Assembly (NCBI RefSeq): GCF_029227915.1
Contig: NC_079875.1
Span: 42,305,201-42,369,200 of the forward strand
Reading direction: 5' to 3'
Length of the DNA stretch: 64,000 bases
Source of the DNA: Hydractinia symbiolongicarpus
Lineage: Eukaryota; Cnidaria; Hydrozoa; Anthoathecata; Hydractiniidae
In this document: positions 1 to 12,800 of the stretch, piece by piece
How positions within the stretch are numbered: the first letter of the stretch is position 1
Layout: every line of letters begins with the position of its first letter
Position numbers and translations under genes: made by a program
Notes under the pieces: model-generated
The model's database searches: none
The model's input: the letters and a program-made list of their open reading frames with translations, nothing else
What the model was told of the DNA's origin: nothing

Positions 1-3000
1 ATGTTTTCATTTTTGATGAGACGCTCAATAAAAGGGGTTTAATCGGCGGAAAATGAAAACCCGCGATTTCCCGTAAATCACGGGCTTGTCCCGTATAGTC
101 GAATGTATGCAAAGAAAGTACCCTGTGAGTAAACTCATTTCCAGAACGATTTTTTAAATTATTTTTTCACCACTAAAACGCATGAGACTTGTAGTTTTCA
201 AAAACGTTTTCATTTTAGATGAGACGCTGAATAAAAGAAGTTTAATCGCCGGCAAACGAAAACCCACGATTTCCCGAAAATCCCGGACTTGGCCCGTATA
301 GTCAAAAGTATACAAAGAAAGTACCCAGGGAGTAAACTCATTTCCCAAATGATTTTTTAAATTATTTTGTCACCACTAAAACGCACAAGACTTGTAGTTT
401 TCAAAAGTGTTTTCATTTTTGATGGGACGCTGAATAAAAGAAGTTTAATCGCCGGCAAACGAAAACCCGCGATTTCCCGTAAATCCCGGGCTTGGCCCGT
501 ATAGTTGAATGTATCTAAAGAAAGTACCCAGGGAGTAAACTCATTTTCAGAACGATTTTTAAAATTATTTTTTCACCACTAAAACGTATGAGACTTGTAG
601 TTTTCAGAAATGTTTTCATTTTTGATGAGACGCTTAATGAATGTGGTTTAATCGCCGGCAAACGAAAACCCGCGATTTTCCGTAAATCCCGGGCTTGGCC
701 CGTATAGTCGAATGTATACAAAGAAAGTACCCTGTGAGTAAACTCATTTCCAAAACGATTTTTTAAATTATCTTTTCACCACTAAAACGCATGAGACTTG
801 TAGTTTTTAAAAATGTTTTCATTTTTGATGAGACGCTGAATAAAAGAAGTTTAATCGACGGCAAACGAAAACCCGCCATTTCCCGTAAACCCCGGACTCG
901 GCCCGTATAGTCAAAAGTATACAAAGAAAGTACCCAGGGAGTAAACTCATTTCCCGAACGATTTTTTAAATTATTTTTTCACCACTAAAACGCATTAGAC
1001 TTGTAGTTTTCAGAAATGTTTTCATTTTTGATGAGACGGTTAATGAAAGGGGTTTAATCGCCGGCAAACGAAAACCCGCGATTTCTCGTAAATCCCGGGC
1101 TTGGCCCGTATAGTCGAATGTATACAAAGAAAGTACCCAGGGAGTAAACTCATTTCCCGAACGATTTTTTAAATTATTTTTTCACCACTAAAACGCATAA
1201 GACTTGTAATTTTCAAAAATGTTTTCATTTTTGATAAGACTCCGAATAAAAGAAGTTTAATCACCGTCAAACGAAAACCCGCGATGTCCCAAAAATCCCG
1301 GGCTTGGCCCGTATAGTCAAAAGTATACAAAGAAAGTACCCAGGGGGTAAACTCATTTCCTAAATGATTTTTTAAATTATTTTGTCACCACTAAAACGCA
1401 TGAGACTTGTAGTTTTCAAAAGTGTTTTCATTTTTGATGGGACGATGAATAAAAAAAGTTTAATCGCCGGCAAACGAAAACCCGCGATTTCCCGTAAATC
1501 CCGGGCTTGGCCCGTATAGTTGAATGTATCTAAAGAAAGTACCCAAGGAGTAAACTCATTTCCCGAACGATTTTTTAAATTATTTTTTCTTCACTAAAAC
1601 GCATGAGATTTGTAGTTTTCAAAAATGTTTTCATTTTCGTTGAGACGCTTAAGGAAAGAAGTTTAATCGCCGTCAAACGAAAACCCGCGATGTCCCAAAA
1701 ATCCCGGGCTTGGCCCGTATAGTCAAAACTATACAAAGAAAGTACCCAGGGGGTAAACTCATTTTCCATATGGTTTTTTAAATTATTTTGTCACCACTAA
1801 AACGCATGAGACTTGTAGTTTTCAAAAGTGTTTTCATTTTTGATGGGACGCTGAATAAAAGAAGTTTAATCGCCGGCAAACGAAAACCCGCGATGTCCCA
1901 AAAATCCCGGGCTTGGCCCGTATAGTCAAAAGTATACAAAGAAAGTACCCAGGGGGTAAACTCATTTCCCAAATGATTTTTTAAATTATTTTGTCACCAC
2001 TAAAACGCATGAGACTTGTAGTTTTCAAAAGTGTTTTCATTTTTGATGGGACGCTGAATAAAAAAAGTTTAATCGCCGGCAAACGAAAACCCGCGATTTC
2101 CCGTAAATCCCGGGCTTGGCCCGTATAGTTGAATGTATCTAAAGAAAGTACCCAGGGAGTAAACTCATTTCCCGAACGATTTTTTAAATTATTTTTTCTT
2201 CACTAAAACGCATGAGATTTGTAGTTTTCAAAAATGTTTTCATTTTTGATGAGACGCTTAAGGAAAGGGGTTTATTCGGCGGAAAATGAAAAGCCGCGAT
2301 TTCTCGTAAATCACGGGTTTGGCCCGTATAGTCGAATGTATGCAAAGAAAGTACCCTGTGAGTAAACTCATTTCCAGAACGACTTTTTAAATTATTTTTT
2401 CACCACTAAAACGCATAAGACTTGTAGTTTTTAAAAATGTTTTCATTTTTGATGAGACGCTGAATAAAAGAAGTTTAATCGCCGGCAAACGAAAACCCAC
2501 AGTTTCCCGAAAATCCCGGGCTTGGCCCGTATAGTCGAATGTATACAAAGAAAGTACCCAGGGAGTAAACTCATTTCCCAAACGATTTTTTAAATTATTT
2601 TTTCACCACTAAAACGCATGAGACTTGTAGTTTTCAAAAATTTTTTTCATTTTTGATGAGACGGTTAATGAAAGGGGTTTAATCGCCGGCAAACGAAAAC
2701 CCGCGATTTCTCGTAAATCCCGGGCTTGGCCCGTATAGTCGAATGTATACAAAGAAAGTACCCTGTGAGTAAACTCATTTCCAGAACGATGTTTTAAATT
2801 ATTTTTTCACCACTAAAACGCATAAGACTTGTAGTTTTCAAAAATGTTTTCATTTTGGATGAGACGCTGAATAAAAGAAGTTTAATCGCCGGCAAACGAA
2901 AACCCGCGACTTCCCGTAAATCCCTAGCTTGGCCTGTATAGTCGAATGTATACAAAGAAAGTACCCAGGGAGTAAACTCATTTCCCGAACGATTTTTTAA

Positions 3001-3112
3001 ATTATTTTTTTATCACTAAAACGCATAAGACTTGTAGTTTTCAAAAATGTTTTCATTTTTGATGAGACTCCGAATAAAAGAAGTTTAATCGCCGTCAAAC
3101 GAAAACCCGCGA
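1..3112 (+). repeat. Array section of mixed monomers, no long-range unit
   Basis: About 15 monomers of types A, B and relatives without a clean long duplication. The start of the window (GCTCAATAAAAGGGG, AATCGGCGGAAAATG, ACGGGCTTGTCCC) closely resembles the monomer near 7.71-7.85 kb. A local 3-monomer echo is visible: 1.32-1.64 kb resembles 1.93-2.25 kb at a 609-bp offset, sharing the unusual GAATAAAAAAAGTTT and TTTTCTTCACTAAAACGC. No gene or other element is seen. Confidence 0.8.
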
Positions 3113-4939
3113 TGTCCCAAAAATCCCGGGCTTGGCCCGTATAGTCAAAAGTATACAAAGAAAGTACCCAGGGGGTAAACTCATTTTCCAAATGATTTTT
3201 TAAATTATTTTGTCACCACTAAAACGCATGAGACTTGTAGTTTTCAAAAGTGTTTTCATTTTTGATGGGACGCTGAATAAAAGAAGTTTAATCGCCGGCA
3301 AACGAAAACCCGCGATTTTCCGTAAATCCCGGGCTTGGCCCGTATAGTTGAATGTATCTAAAGAAAGTACCCAGAGAGTAAAAACATTTCCCGAACGATT
3401 TTTTAAATTATTTTTCCTCCACTAAAACGCATGAGATTTGTAGTTTTCAAAAATGTTTTCATTTTTGATGAGACGCCTAATAAAAGGGGTTTTATCGGCG
3501 GAAAATGAAAACCCGCGATTTCCCGTAAATCCCGGGCTTGGCCCGTATTGTCAAAAGTATACAAAGAAAGTACCCAGGGGGTAAACTCATTTCCAGAACG
3601 ATTTTTTCAATTATTTTTTCACCACTAAAACGCATAAGACTTGTAGTTTTCAAAAATGTTTTCATTTTTGATGAGACGCTGAATAAAAGAAGTTTAATCG
3701 CCGTCAAACGAAAACCCGCGATTTCCCGTAAATCCCAGGCTTGGCCCGTACAGTTGAATGTATCTAAAGAAAGTACCCAGGGGGTAAACTCATTTTCCAA
3801 ATGATTTTTTAAATTATTTTGTCACCACTAAAACGCATGAGACTTGTAGTTTTCAAAAGTGTTTTCATTTTTGATGGGACGCTGAATAAAAGAAGTTTAA
3901 TCGCCGGCAAACGAAAACCCGCGATTTCCCGTAAATCCCGGGCTTGGCCGGTATAGTTGAATGTATCTAAAGAAAGTACCCAGGGAGTAAACACATTTCC
4001 CGAACGATTTTTTGAATTATTTTTTCTCCACTAAAACGCATGAGACTTGTAGTTTTCAAAAATGTTTTCATTTTTGATGAGACGCTGAATAAAAGAAGTT
4101 TAATCGCCGGCAAACGAAAACCCACGATGTCCCAAAAATCCCGGGCTTGGAACGTATAGTCAAAAGTATACAAAGAAAGTACCCAGGAGGTAAACTCATT
4201 TTCCAAATGATTTTTTAAATTATTTTGTCACCACTAAAACGCATGAGACTTGTAGTTTTCAAAAGTGTTTTCATTTTTGATGGGACGCTGAATAAAAGAA
4301 GTTTAATCGCCGGCAAACGAAAACCCGCGATTTCCCGTTAATCCCGGGCTTGGCCCGTATAGTTGAATGTATCTAAAGAAAGTACCCAAGGAGTAAACAC
4401 ATTTCCCGAACGATTTTTTAAATTATTTTTTCACTACTAAAACGCATGAGATTTGTAGTTTTCAAAAATGTTTTCATTTTTGATGAGACGCTCAATGAAA
4501 GGAATTTAATCGCCGGCAAACGAAAACCCGCGATTTCCCGTAAATCCCGGGCTTGGCCCGTATAGTTGAATGTATCTAAAGAAAGTACCCAAGGAGTAAA
4601 CACATTTCCCGAACGATTTTTTAAATTATTTTTTCTCCACTAATACGCATGAGATTTGTAGTTTTCAAAAATGTTTTCATTTTTGATGAGACGCTCAATG
4701 AAAGGAATTTAATCGGCGGAAAATGAAAACCCGCGATTTCCCGTAAATCACGGGCTTGTCCCGTATAGTCGAATGTATGCAAAGAAAGTAACCTGTGAGT
4801 AAACTCATTTCCAGAACGATTTTTTAAATTATTTTTTCACCACTAAAACGCATAAGACTTGTAGTTTTCAAAAATGTTTTCATTTTTGATGAGACGCTGA
4901 ATAAAAGAAGTTTAATCGCCGGCAAACGAAAACCCACGA
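3113..4939 (+). repeat. 9-monomer HOR unit, copy 1 (1,827 bp)
   Basis: This stretch is repeated directly downstream at an offset of 1,827 bp (9 x 203). Rare markers shared by both copies include CAGAGAGTAAAAACATTTCC, GCGCCTAATAAAAGGGG-like spacing near 3.47 kb, GGCTTGGAACGTATAG near 4.14 kb, CCCGTTAATCCCGGG near 4.33 kb and CACTAATACGCATGAG near 4.64 kb. The left edge is placed where the two copies stop agreeing: CGATGTCCC here versus CGATTTCCC upstream of the second copy. I noticed no internal difference, but I did not align every base. Confidence 0.88.
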
Positions 4940-6766
4940 TTTCCCAAAAATCCCGGGCTTGGCCCGTATAGTCAAAAGTATACAAAGAAAGTACCCAGGG
5001 GGTAAACTCATTTTCCAAATGATTTTTTAAATTATTTTGTCACCACTAAAACGCATGAGACTTGTAGTTTTCAAAAGTGTTTTCATTTTTGATGGGACGC
5101 TGAATAAAAGAAGTTTAATCGCCGGCAAACGAAAACCCGCGATTTTCCGTAAATCCCGGGCTTGGCCCGTATAGTTGAATGTATCTAAAGAAAGTACCCA
5201 GAGAGTAAAAACATTTCCCGAACGATTTTTTAAATTATTTTTCCTCCACTAAAACGCATGAGATTTGTAGTTTTCAAAAATGTTTTCATTTTTGATGAGA
5301 CGCCTAATAAAAGGGGTTTTATCGGCGGAAAATGAAAACCCGCGATTTCCCGTAAATCCCGGGCTTGGCCCGTATTGTCAAAAGTATACAAAGAAAGTAC
5401 CCAGGGGGTAAACTCATTTCCAGAACGATTTTTTCAATTATTTTTTCACCACTAAAACGCATAAGACTTGTAGTTTTCAAAAATGTTTTCATTTTTGATG
5501 AGACGCTGAATAAAAGAAGTTTAATCGCCGTCAAACGAAAACCCGCGATTTCCCGTAAATCCCAGGCTTGGCCCGTACAGTTGAATGTATCTAAAGAAAG
5601 TACCCAGGGGGTAAACTCATTTTCCAAATGATTTTTTAAATTATTTTGTCACCACTAAAACGCATGAGACTTGTAGTTTTCAAAAGTGTTTTCATTTTTG
5701 ATGGGACGCTGAATAAAAGAAGTTTAATCGCCGGCAAACGAAAACCCGCGATTTCCCGTAAATCCCGGGCTTGGCCGGTATAGTTGAATGTATCTAAAGA
5801 AAGTACCCAGGGAGTAAACACATTTCCCGAACGATTTTTTGAATTATTTTTTCTCCACTAAAACGCATGAGACTTGTAGTTTTCAAAAATGTTTTCATTT
5901 TTGATGAGACGCTGAATAAAAGAAGTTTAATCGCCGGCAAACGAAAACCCACGATGTCCCAAAAATCCCGGGCTTGGAACGTATAGTCAAAAGTATACAA
6001 AGAAAGTACCCAGGAGGTAAACTCATTTTCCAAATGATTTTTTAAATTATTTTGTCACCACTAAAACGCATGAGACTTGTAGTTTTCAAAAGTGTTTTCA
6101 TTTTTGATGGGACGCTGAATAAAAGAAGTTTAATCGCCGGCAAACGAAAACCCGCGATTTCCCGTTAATCCCGGGCTTGGCCCGTATAGTTGAATGTATC
6201 TAAAGAAAGTACCCAAGGAGTAAACACATTTCCCGAACGATTTTTTAAATTATTTTTTCACTACTAAAACGCATGAGATTTGTAGTTTTCAAAAATGTTT
6301 TCATTTTTGATGAGACGCTCAATGAAAGGAATTTAATCGCCGGCAAACGAAAACCCGCGATTTCCCGTAAATCCCGGGCTTGGCCCGTATAGTTGAATGT
6401 ATCTAAAGAAAGTACCCAAGGAGTAAACACATTTCCCGAACGATTTTTTAAATTATTTTTTCTCCACTAATACGCATGAGATTTGTAGTTTTCAAAAATG
6501 TTTTCATTTTTGATGAGACGCTCAATGAAAGGAATTTAATCGGCGGAAAATGAAAACCCGCGATTTCCCGTAAATCACGGGCTTGTCCCGTATAGTCGAA
6601 TGTATGCAAAGAAAGTAACCTGTGAGTAAACTCATTTCCAGAACGATTTTTTAAATTATTTTTTCACCACTAAAACGCATAAGACTTGTAGTTTTCAAAA
6701 ATGTTTTCATTTTTGATGAGACGCTGAATAAAAGAAGTTTAATCGCCGGCAAACGAAAACCCACGA
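4940..6766 (+). repeat. 9-monomer HOR unit, copy 2 (1,827 bp)
   Basis: Direct tandem copy of the preceding 1,827 bp. The right edge is where this copy reads CCCACGATTTCCCGAAAATC while the first copy reads CCCAAAAATC. The two translated shadow frames of 102 and 88 codons appear with identical residues in both units, which shows near-perfect identity. Its later part is duplicated again downstream (see the 11-monomer-offset copy starting near 7.85 kb), so this segment took part in at least two exchange events. Confidence 0.88.
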
Positions 6767-7845
6767 TTTCCCGAAAATCCCGGGCTTGGCCCGTATAGTC
6801 AAAAGTATACAAAGAAAGTACCCAGGGAGTAAACTCATTTCCCAAATGATTTTTTAAATTATTTTGTCACCACTAAAACGCATGAGACTTGTAGTTTTCA
6901 AAAGTGTTTTCATTTTTGATGGGACGCTGAATAAAAGAAGTTTAATCGCCGGCAAACGAAAACCCGCGATTTCCCGTAAATCCCGGGCTTGGCCCGTATA
7001 GTTAAATGTATCTAAAGAAAGTACCCAAGGAGTAAACACATTTCCCGAACGATTTTTTAAATTATTTTTTCTCCACTAAAACGCATGAGATTTGTAGTTT
7101 TCAAGAATGTTTTCATTTTTGATGAGACGCTGAATAAAAGAAGTTTAATCGCCGGCAATCAAAAACCTGCGATTTCCCGTAAATCACGGGCTTGTCCCGT
7201 ATAGTCGAATGTATGCAAAGAAAGTACCCTGTGAGTAAACTCATTTCCAGAACGATTTTTTAAATTATTTTTTCACCACTAAAACGCATAAGACTTGTAG
7301 TTTTCAAAAATGTTTTCATTTTTGATGAGACGCTGAATAAAAGAAGTTTAATCGCCGGCAAACGAAAACCCACGATTTCCCGAAAATCCCGGGCTTGGCC
7401 CGTATAGTCAAAAGTATACAAAGAAAGTACCCAGGGAGTAAACTCATTTCCCAAATGATTTTTTAAATTATTTTGTCACCACTAAAACGCATGAGACTTG
7501 TAGTTTTCAAAAGTGTTTTCATTTTTGATGGGACGCTGAATAAAAGAAGTTTAATTGCCGGCAAACGAAAACCCGCGATTTCCCGTAAATCCCGGGCTTG
7601 GCCCGTATAGTTGAATGTATCTAAAGAAAGTACCCAAGGAGTAAACACATTTCCCGAACGATTTTTTAAATTATTTTTTCTCCACTAAAACGCATGAGAT
7701 TTGTAGTTTTCAAAAATGTTTTCATTTTTGATGAGACGCTCAATAAAAGGGGTTTAATCGGCGGAAAATGAAAACCCGCGATTTCCCGTAAATCACGGGC
7801 TTGTCCCGTATAGTCGAATGTATGCAAAGAAAGTACCCTGTGAGT
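6645..7845 (+). repeat. Two 3-monomer repeats (609-bp offset) bridging larger copies
   Basis: Monomers starting near 6.65 and 6.85 kb recur near 7.26 and 7.46 kb at a 609-bp offset (3 x 203). The first set is followed by a monomer with the unusual GCCGGCAATCAAAAACCTGCG near 7.15 kb, and the second by the GCTCAATAAAAGGGG monomer near 7.74 kb that resembles the first bases of the window. No gene is present. Confidence 0.72.
7457..7659 (+). repeat. Exemplar of type B monomer (TTTTGTCACC, AAAAGTG, GATGGGACG)
   Basis: Type B differs from type A by TTATTTTGTCACC in place of TTATTTTTTCACC, by AAAAGTG in place of AAAAATG in the left hairpin arm (turning one A-T pair into a G-T wobble), and by GATGGGACG in place of GATGAGACG. 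It often carries the tail GTTGAATGTATCTAAAG. It is frequent in the first 12 kb and recurs across the window, commonly next to type A or next to monomers with CTCCACTAAAACGC. The three markers travel together in most copies, so it is a real subfamily and not scattered point mutation. Confidence 0.85.
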
Positions 7846-9721
7846 AAACTCATTTTCCAAATGATTTTTTAAATTATTTTGTCACCACTAAAACGCATGA
7901 GACTTGTAGTTTTCAAAAGTGTTTTCATTTTTGATGGGACGCTGAATAAAAGAAGTTTAATCGCCGGCAAACGAAAACCCGCGATTTCCCGTAAATCCCG
8001 GGCTTGGCCCGTATAGTTGAATGTATCTAAAGAAAGTACCCAGGGAGTAAACACATTTCCCGAACGATTTTTTGAATTATTTTTTCTCCACTAAAACGCA
8101 TGAGACTTGTAGTTTTCAAAAATGTTTTCATTTTTGATGAGACCCTGAATAAAAGAAGTTTAATCGCCGGCAAACGAAAACCCACGATGTCACAAAAATC
8201 CCGGGCTTGGCCCGTATAGTCAAAAGTATACAAAGAAAGTACCTAGGAGGTAAACTCATTTTCCAAATGATTTTTTAAATTATTTTGTCACCACTAAAAC
8301 GCATGAGACTTGTAGTTTTCAAAAGTGTTTTCATTTTTGATGGGACGCTGAATAAAAGAAGTTTAATCGCCGGCAAACGAAAACCCGCGATTTCCCGTTA
8401 ATCCCGGGCTTGGCCCGTATAGTTGAATGTATCTAAAGAAAGTACCCAAGGAGTAAACACATTTCCCGAACGATTTTTTAAATTATTTTTTCACCACTAA
8501 AACGCATGAGATTTGTAGTTTTCAAAAATGTTTTCATTTTTGATGAGACGCTCAATGAAAGGAATTTAATCGCCGGCAAACGAAAACCCGCGATTTCCCG
8601 TAAATGCCGGGCTTGGCCCGTATAGTTGAATGTATCTAAAGAAAGTACCCAAGGAGTAAACACATTTCCCGAACGATTTTTTAAATTATTTTTTCTCCAC
8701 TAATACGCATGAGATTTGTAGTTTTCAAAAATGTTTTCATTTTTGATGAGACGCTCAATGAAAGGAATTTAATCGGCGGAAAATGAAAACCCGCGATTTC
8801 CCGTAAATCACGGGCTTGTCCCGTATAGTCGAATGTATGCAAAGAAAGTAACCTGTGAGTAAACTCATTTCCAGAACGATTTTTTAAATTATTTTTTCAC
8901 CACTAAAACGCATAAGACTTGTAGTTTTCAAAAATGTTTTCATTTTTGATGAGACGCTGAATAAAAGAAGTTTAATCGCCGGCAAACGAAAACCCACGAT
9001 TTCCCGAAAATCCCGGGCTTGGCCCGTATAGTCAAAAGTATACAAAGAAAGTACCCAGGGAGTAAACTCATTTCCCAAATGATTTTTTAAATTATTTTGT
9101 CACCACTAAAACGCATGAGACTTGTAGTTTTCAAAAGTGTTTTCATTTTTGATGGGACGCTGAATAAAAGAAGTTTAATCGCCGGCAAACGAAAACCCGC
9201 GATTTCCCGTAAATCCCGGGCTTGGCCCGTATAGTTGAATGTATCTAAAGAAAGTACCCAAGGAGTAAACACATTTCCCGAACGATTTTTTAAATTATTT
9301 TTTCTCCACTAAAACGCATGAGATTTGTAGTTTTCAAGAATGTTTTCATTTTTGATGAGACGCTGAATAAAAGAAGTTTAATCGCCGGCAATCAAAAACC
9401 TGCGATTTCCCGTAAATCACGGGCTTGTCCCGTATAGTCGAATGTATGCAAAGAAAGTACCCTGTGAGTAAACTCATTTCCAGAACGATTTTTTAAATTA
9501 TTTTTTCACCACTAAAACGCATAAGACTTGTAGTTTTCAAAAACGTTTTCATTTTTGATGAGACGCTGAATAAAAGAAGTTTAATCGCCGGCAAACGAAA
9601 ACCCACGATTTCCCGAAAATCCCGGGCTTGGCCCGTATAGTCAAAAGTATACAAAGAAAGTACCCAGGGAGTAAACTCATTTCCCAAATGATTTTTTAAA
9701 TTATTTTGTCACCACTAAAAC
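7846..9721 (+). repeat. Copy of 5613-7488 at an 11-monomer offset (2,233 bp)
   Basis: About 1.88 kb repeats the stretch 5613-7488. Shared rare markers are CCCGTTAATCCCGGG, CACTAATACGCATGAG, GTAACCTGTGAG and GCCGGCAATCAAAAACC. Several private substitutions distinguish it: GAGACCCTGAAT near 8.14 kb, GTCACAAAAATCC near 8.19 kb, ACCTAGGAGG near 8.24 kb and TAAATGCCGGGC near 8.60 kb. It is therefore somewhat older or faster-changing than the 9-monomer tandem. Agreement ends at ACGCACAAGAC (here) versus ACGCATGAGAC. Confidence 0.84.
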
Positions 9722-9879
9722 GCACAAGACTTGTAGTTTTCAAAAGTGTTTTCATTTTTGATGGGACGCTGAATAAAAGAAGTTTAATCGCCGGCAAACG
9801 AAAACCCGCGATTTCCCGTAAATCCCGGGCTTGGCCCGTATAGTTGAATGTATCTAAAGAAAGTACCCAGGGAGTAAAC

Positions 9880-12800
9880 TCATTTCCCGAACAATTTTTT
9901 AAATTATTTTTTCTCCACTAAAACGCATGAGATTTGTAGTTTTCAAAAATGTTTTCATTTTTGATGAGACGCTTAATGAAAGGGGTTTAATCGCCGGCAA
10001 ATGAAAACCCGCGATTTCCCGTAAATCACGGGCTCGGCCCGTATAGTCGAATGTATACAAAGAAAGTACCTTGTGAGTAAACCCATTTCCAGAACGATTT
10101 TTTAAATTATTTTTTCACCACTAAAACGCACAAGACTTGTAGTTTTCAAAAGTGTTTTCATTTTTGATGGGACGCTGAATAAAAGAAGTTTAATCGCCGG
10201 CAAACGAAAACCCGCGATGTCCCAAAAATCCCGGGCTTGGCCCGTATAGTCAAAAGTATACAAAGAAAGTACCCAGGGGGTAAACTCATTTTCCAAATGA
10301 TTTTTTAAATTATTTTGTCACCACTAAAACGCATGAGACTTGTAGTTTTCAAAAGTGTTTTCATTTTTGATGGGACGCTGAATAAAAGAAGTTTAATCGC
10401 CGGCAAACGAAAACCCGCGATTTCCCGTAAATCCCGGGCTTGGCCTGTATAGTTGAATGTATCTAAAGAAAGTACACAGGGAGTAAACTCATTTCCCGAA
10501 CGATTTTTTAAATTATTTTTTCTCCACTAAAACGCATAAGATTTGTAGTTTTCAAAAATGTTTTCATTTTTGATGAGACGCTTAATGAAAGGGGTTTAAT
10601 CGCCGGCAAACGAAAACCCACGATTTCCCGAAAATCCCGGCTTGGCCCGTATAGTCAAAAGTATACAAAGAAAGTACCAAGGGAGTAAACTCATTTCCCA
10701 AATGATTTTTTAAATTATTTTGTCACCACTTAAACCCATGAGACTTGTAGTTTTCAAAAATGTTTTCATTTTTGATGAGACTCCGAATAAAAGAAGTTTA
10801 ATCAACGTCAAACGAAAACTCGCGATGTCCCAAAAATCCCGGGCTTGGCCCGTATAGTCAAAAGTATACAAAGAAAGTACCCAGGGGGTAAACTCATTTT
10901 CCAAATGATTTTTTAAATTATTTTGTCACCACTAAAACGCATGAGACTTGTAGTTTTCAAAAGTGTTTTCATTTTTGATGGGACGCTGAATAAAAGAAGT
11001 TTAATCGCCGGCAAACGAAAACCCGCGATTTCCCGTAAATCCCGGGCTTGGCCTGTATAGTTGAATGTATCTAAAGAAAGTACACAGGGAGTAAACTCAT
11101 TTCCCGAACGATTTTTTAAATTATTTTTTCTCCACTAAAACGCATGAGATTTGTAGTTTTCAAAAATGTTTTCATTTTTGATGAGACGCTTAATGAAAGG
11201 GGTTTAATCGGCGGAAAATGAAAACCCGTGATTTCCCGTAAATCACGGGCTTGGCCCGTATAGTCGAATGTGTCTAAAGAAAGTACCCAGGGAGTAAACT
11301 CATTTCCCGAACGATTTTTTAATTTTTTTTTTCCACTAAAACGCATGAGATTTGTAGTTTTCAAAAATGTTTTCATTTTTGATGAGATGCTTAATCAAAG
11401 GGGTTTAATCGCCGGCAAATGAAAACCCGCGATTTCCCGTAAATCACGGGCTTGGCCCGTATAGTCGAATGTATACAAAGAAAGTACCCTGTGAGTAAAC
11501 TCATTTCCAGAACGATTTTTTAAATTATTTTTTCACCACTAAAACGTATAAAACTTGTAGTTTTCAAAAATGTTTTCATTTTTGATGAGACGCTGAATAA
11601 AAGAAGTTTAATCGCCGGCAAACGAAAACCCACGATTTCCCGAAAAACGCGGGCTTGGCCCGTATAGTCAAAAGTATACAAAGAAAGTACCCAGAGAGTA
11701 AACTCATTTCCCAAATGATTTTTTAAATTATTTTGTCACCACTAAAACGCATGAGACTTGTAGTTTTCAAAAGTGTTTTCATTTTTGATGAGACGCTGAA
11801 TAAAAGAAGTTTAATCGCCGGCAAACGAAAACCCGCGATTTCCCGTAAATCCCGGGCTTGGCCCGTATAGTTGAATGTATCTAAAGAAAGTACCCAGGGA
11901 GTAAACTGACTTCCCGAACGATTTTTCAAATTATTTCTGCACCAGTAGAACGAATGAGACTTGTAGTTTTCAAAAATGTTTTCATTTTTGATGAGACGCT
12001 GAATAAAAGAAGTTTAATCGACGGCAAACGAAAACCCGCCATTTCCCGTAAACCCCGGACTCGGCCGGTATAGTCAAAAGTATACAAAGAAAGTACCCAG
12101 GGAGTAAACTCATTTCCCGAACGATTTTTTAAATTATTATTTCACCACTAAAGCCCATGAGACTTGTAGTTTTTAAAAATGTTTTCATTTTTGATGAGAC
12201 GCTGAATAAAGGAAGTTTAATCGCCGGTAAACGAAAACCCGCGATTTCCCGTAAATCCCGGGCTCAGCCCGTATAGTCAAAAGTATACAAAGAAAGTACC
12301 CAGGGAATAAACTCATTTCCCGAACGATTTTTTAAATTATTTTTTCACCACTAAAACGCATTAGACTTGTAGTTTTCAGAAATGTTTTCATTTTTGATGA
12401 GACGCTTAATGAAAGTGGTTTAATCGCCGGCAAACGAAAACCCGCGATTTCCCGTAAATCACGGGCTTGGCCCGTATAATCAAAAGTATACAAAGAAAGT
12501 ACCCAGGGAGTAAACTTATTTCCCAAATGATTTTTTAAATTATTTTGTCACCACTAAATCGCATGAGACTTGTAGTTTTCAAAAATGTTTTCATTTTTAA
12601 TGAGACGTTGAATAAAAGAAGTTTAATCGACGGCAAACGAAAACCCGCCATTTCCCGTAAACCCCGGACTCGGCCGGTATTGTCAAAAGTATACAAAGAA
12701 AGTACCCAGGGGGTAAACTCATTTCCCGAACGATTTTTTAAATTATTATTTCACCACTAAAGCCCATGAGACTTGTAGTTTATAAAAATGTTTTCATTTT

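Noticed and set aside
3538-3804. Plus-strand frames of 63-88 codons (such as 3538-3804, 30129-30353 and 58532-58723)
   Set aside because: Each overlaps minus-strand repeat frames, repeats with the monomer and has no independent support. They are shadows of the satellite.
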